64,000 bases of DNA from Ignavibacteria bacterium. Its GTDB lineage: Bacteria > Bacteroidota > Ignavibacteria > Tepidaquicellales > Tepidaquicellaceae. Location of the stretch: the NCBI GenBank assembly GCA_028714695.1, contig JAQTLX010000002.1:186001-250000 (forward strand). Reading direction: 5' to 3'. The stretch's first letter is position 1; the number at the start of each line of letters is the position of its first letter. Below are positions 61,095 to 64,000 of this stretch, piece after piece. The notes under the pieces were generated by a model. It saw only the letters and a program-made list of their open reading frames with translations. It had not been told where the DNA came from and did no database searches. The translations under genes were made by a program, and so were the position numbers.

Positions 61095-63416
61095 ATGGGA
61101 AAATCTTTAGTAATAGTTGAGTCACCATCAAAAGCGAAAACTATAAATAAATATCTCGGCAAGAATTATGTTGTCGAGGCTACGGTTGGACATGTTAAGA
61201 ACCTGCCGAGAAATAAAATCAATATAGACCTTGAAAACGGTTATATACCGACATATGACGTAATTGACGGAAAAGAAAAAGTTATCAAGAAAATCAAAGA
61301 CCTTGCAAAGGTTTCGGAAAGTGTATTCATAGCGACTGACCCTGACCGTGAAGGGGAAGCAATTGCTTCCGACATAGCGGATGAAGTTATCAAAGTTAAT
61401 AAAAATATAAAGAGGGTTCTCTTCAATGAAATAACAAAAACAGGCGTCGCTAACGCAATGAAATCACCTCTGGACATCGATGAAAAACTTGTCGAATCCC
61501 AGATGGCGCGCAGGGTGATGGACAGGATACTCGGATATAAGGTAAGTCCTTTCCTCTGGAAGTCAATGTACTTTGGTCTTTCGGCGGGAAGAGTCCAGTC
61601 TGTTGCGCTTAAACTTATTTGCGAACGCGAAGAAGAAATCAGGAATTTCAAAGCGAAGGAATACTGGTCGATATTCGGTACTTTCTCAAAACCATCGGGC
61701 AATTCAAAACCTTTCAGCGCGAAACTATATAAGATTAACGATGATATTATGAAGTATAACGGCGATGAACCGTGCATTCATAATATTGACGAAGCGTTCA
61801 AGATTCTTGAAAACCTCAGGAACAATAAATTCAAAGTTACCGATATACAGGTAAGGGAAATCAAAAGGAATGCCCCGCTTCCGTTTACAACATCGGTACT
61901 TCAACAGACTGCATCTACGAAACTCGGTTTTGCTCCGAAGAAAACAATGATGCTTGCACAGAAACTTTATGAAGGTGTTGAAATCAAAAAAGGCGAAGGC
62001 AATGTTGGTTTGATTACTTATATGAGAACAGACTCCACAAGAATCGGCGAAGATGCAAAGAAAATGGCAAATGAATTCATCGTAAAAAATTACGGCGAAG
62101 AATACGTTTCGAATGTTGTGAGAACAAACGGCAAGAAAGCGGTTAAAGCACAGGACGCGCACGAAGCAATAAGACCTACCGACGTGATGATGCTTCCCGA
62201 TGACCTGAAAAAACTTGAAAAGAATTTGCACGCGTTATATACTCTTATATGGCAGAGATTTGTGTCGTCGCAGATGACGCCTGCCGTGTTCGACCAGAAG
62301 GCAATATTCATTAAGGCAATAAATCCTAAAGGCGAAAAGACGGAATATATTTTCAAAGCAACCGGAAGGACACCAAAGTTCCTCGGATTCCTTAAAGTTT
62401 ATGAAGACTTCGTCGAAGAGCAGACGAACGGTAACGATGAAGACGATCTTTCAATCGTGCCCGACGATATCAATGTGGACGATATGGTAAAAGCGGCATC
62501 AATAGGCAAAGAACAGCATTTCACAAGTCCGCCCGCGAGATATACGGAGAGCAGTCTTATAAAACAGTTGGATGCGCTCGGAATCGGAAGACCAAGCACA
62601 TTCGCTATGATTGTTACTACCGTTATCGACAGGAAATACGTGGACCTGCTTGAAAGAAAATTATACGCGACTGTTCTTGGAATTCAGGTAAACAAAATTC
62701 TTCAGGAATATTTCCCTGATGTAATTAATACTCAGTTCACTGCCGGTATGGAAGAAGAACTCGATACGATTGCAAACGGCGAAAATACATATAAGAAAGT
62801 TCTCGATGAATTTTATCTTCCTTTCAAAAGAGACCTCGAAACAGCCGAAGCGGCTGCCCCGGAAATTAAAAAGTCACTTATTGAAAAGACCGATATAAAA
62901 TGTCCGGAATGCGGCGAAGAAACAGGCGCGGTGATGCTTAAGAAATGGGGAAGGAACGGACTCTTCTATACATGCGAAAAATATCCTAAGTGCAAAGCGA
63001 CCCTTTCAATCGACCTTTCAAGCAACGAACCGAAAATTGCCGAGGGTTTGAAATGCGATAAATGCGGCGCCGACATGGTTGAAAAAACGGGACCTTACGG
63101 AAAATTCTACGGATGCTCGAACTATCCCAAATGCAACGGAATCAAACCAATTACGCTCGGAATCAAATGTCCGAAATGCGGTAAAGGCGAAATTCTGGAA
63201 AGGCGCGGCGGTAAGAGCAGGAGAATATTTTACGGTTGCACAAACTATCCCGAATGCGACTTTATAGAAAACGGCATACCTGTAATACAGGACTGCCCTG
63301 AATGCGGAAATAATTATTTAATAAAAAAGACTACCCAGAAAGACGGTGATTTCCTTTATTGCACAAAATGCAAACATAAGGAAATTTTAAAACCTGAAAA
63401 TGCAGAAGCAAAATAA
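61095..63416 (+). CDS. topA: DNA topoisomerase I
   Basis: The TOPRIM domain starts at residue 4 (LVIVESPSKAKTINKYLG) and has the acidic triad in TDPDREGEAIA. The active-site tyrosine lies in ITYMRTDSTR near residue 315. Conserved AGRVQSVALKLICERE and AHEAIRPTD are present. The C-terminus carries four Cys4 zinc modules (CPECGEETG...CEKYPKC, CDKCGADM...CSNYPKC, CPKCGKGE...CTNYPEC, CPECGNN...CTKCKH). It relaxes negative supercoils. Its last 17 bases overlap the start of the Xer gene, so the two are co-translated. Confidence 0.96.
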   Translation: MGKSLVIVESPSKAKTINKYLGKNYVVEATVGHVKNLPRNKINIDLENGYIPTYDVIDGKEKVIKKIKDLAKVSESVFIATDPDREGEAIASDIADEVIKVNKNIKRVLFNEITKTGVANAMKSPLDIDEKLVESQMARRVMDRILGYKVSPFLWKSMYFGLSAGRVQSVALKLICEREEEIRNFKAKEYWSIFGTFSKPSGNSKPFSAKLYKINDDIMKYNGDEPCIHNIDEAFKILENLRNNKFKVTDIQVREIKRNAPLPFTTSVLQQTASTKLGFAPKKTMMLAQKLYEGVEIKKGEGNVGLITYMRTDSTRIGEDAKKMANEFIVKNYGEEYVSNVVRTNGKKAVKAQDAHEAIRPTDVMMLPDDLKKLEKNLHALYTLIWQRFVSSQMTPAVFDQKAIFIKAINPKGEKTEYIFKATGRTPKFLGFLKVYEDFVEEQTNGNDEDDLSIVPDDINVDDMVKAASIGKEQHFTSPPARYTESSLIKQLDALGIGRPSTFAMIVTTVIDRKYVDLLERKLYATVLGIQVNKILQEYFPDVINTQFTAGMEEELDTIANGENTYKKVLDEFYLPFKRDLETAEAAAPEIKKSLIEKTDIKCPECGEETGAVMLKKWGRNGLFYTCEKYPKCKATLSIDLSSNEPKIAEGLKCDKCGADMVEKTGPYGKFYGCSNYPKCNGIKPITLGIKCPKCGKGEILERRGGKSRRIFYGCTNYPECDFIENGIPVIQDCPECGNNYLIKKTTQKDGDFLYCTKCKHKEILKPENAEAK

Positions 63417-64000
63417 TATTATTGCTCTAACAGAAGAATTTCTGGATTATATTAATTTCGCCCGGAATTATTCGAAAAATACTATCATTTCGTACAGGAA
63501 CGACCTGAAGCAATTCACGGTGTTTCTTATTAAAACCGAATACGGCGAGTATGATGAAAAGGATAATAAGGGCGTTGACCTCGAAAAAGTAGATTTATCT
63601 CTTCTGAAATCTTATGTTGCCGATTTATTCGAACAGCAGAAACTTGATATCAAAAAAGCAAGAAAGTTTACAAACAGGTCGATATCAAGGAAAATATCCG
63701 TTTTGAAATCATTTTTTAAATACATGTACAGAAAAAAACATATAACATCGAATCCAGCGTCGGCACTGGGTTTCCCGAAAATGGAAAAAAAACTACCGTC
63801 ATATCTTACGGCGCCGGAAATGAACACTCTGCTCGATAAGATAGGGGAAGACGAACTTAATTTCATCGATAAGGCAATCGTTGAATTGTTTTACAGCACC
63901 GGAATGCGTCTTAACGAACTGATAAATCTGAAAATGCAGGACTTTAATTTTTCGAGCAATACCGTGAAAGTTACAGGTAAAGGTTCGAAACAAAGAATTG
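63400..64000 (+). CDS. Tyrosine recombinase XerC/XerD type, 3' end outside window
   Basis: The start ATG at 63400 overlaps the end of topA by 17 bases. The visible 200 residues include the N-terminal core-binding domain (TEEFLDYINFARNYSKNTII, SYRNDLKQFTVFL, SRKISVLKSFFKYM, NPASALGFPKMEKKLPSYL). The catalytic domain follows with Arg in FYSTGMRLNELINLK and the strand VKVTGKGSKQR. The His and Tyr residues lie beyond the window. This is the expected start of a chromosome dimer-resolving Xer recombinase, commonly next to topA in Bacteroidota-type and Firmicute genomes. The frame is open at the edge. Confidence 0.9.
   Translation, partial: MQKQNNIIALTEEFLDYINFARNYSKNTIISYRNDLKQFTVFLIKTEYGEYDEKDNKGVDLEKVDLSLLKSYVADLFEQQKLDIKKARKFTNRSISRKISVLKSFFKYMYRKKHITSNPASALGFPKMEKKLPSYLTAPEMNTLLDKIGEDELNFIDKAIVELFYSTGMRLNELINLKMQDFNFSSNTVKVTGKGSKQRI

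Noticed and set aside
61241-62356. Several minus-strand frames opposite topA
   Set aside because: All lie over conserved topA motifs; ordinary shadows.

Overview
The window joins two unlike pieces of DNA. Bases 1 to about 30,600 are most of an AT-rich, siphovirus-like prophage whose left end lies outside the window. Bases from about 30,600 to 64,000 are host chromosome with visibly higher GC and denser housekeeping content. The host looks like a member of Ignavibacteria or a close relative in the Bacteroidota/Chlorobiota group. Two secreted proteins end in type IX secretion sorting domains with the YPNPFNP signature. There is a TonB-dependent receptor, an S46 dipeptidyl-peptidase, and a YbeY whose third metal-ligand position is Asp, as I recall from Bacteroidota.

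Prophage, left to right. 1-1300 holds a cut-off membrane protein and two small genes. 1649-3781 is a replication/nuclease block: a minimal family-A polymerase-like protein, an HNH endonuclease and a small unknown. 3829-8709 is an early/accessory block of small genes, four of which share the N-terminus MFDF(L/I)E.G, followed by a metallophosphoesterase and a winged-helix protein. 8995-20708 is the head and tail block: protease, HK97 capsid, connector, tail tube, tail chaperones with a -1 frameshift site, tape measure, hub and fibre. 20759-21257 encodes two holin-like proteins; I recognised no endolysin. 21254-25032 is packaging (small and large terminase, an unknown, portal). 25086-26867 carries an adenine methyltransferase and a DUF2971 protein. 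26868-27930 is non-coding but holds a promoter-to-terminator unit that looks like a small RNA, plus G-rich clusters. The integrase lies at 29293-30354, next to the 3' half of a tRNA-Thr(CGT) gene (attR). Many prophage genes are preceded by a motif close to AATAGGTTTCG at a nearly fixed 24-29 nt from the start codon, probably the phage promoter.

The junction is unusual. The tRNA tail and its terminator are repeated in tandem, and later copies carry GC-rich palindromes in place of the variable-loop region. A fourth, damaged copy lies 1.9 kb further on.

Host part. 31302-36810 encodes a secreted protein, a TonB-dependent receptor and an alpha/beta hydrolase. 36968-41861 is a TetR repressor with an EmrA/EmrB/TolC-type efflux operon and three matching operators. 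42077-42695 is a decayed hybrid histidine kinase. 42786-52823 encodes a T9SS surface protein, a lipoprotein, an S46 peptidase, a hydrolase and a hybrid sensor kinase. 53162-56774 is a methionine/pantothenate operon (metY-metX-panB, minus strand) behind an S-box-like leader with two terminators; metY carries an in-frame amber stop that removes its conserved C-terminus. 56982-58766 is a T9SS glycoside hydrolase-like protein. 59122-64000 holds a lumazine-binding-like protein, an unknown, ybeY, topA and the start of a Xer recombinase.
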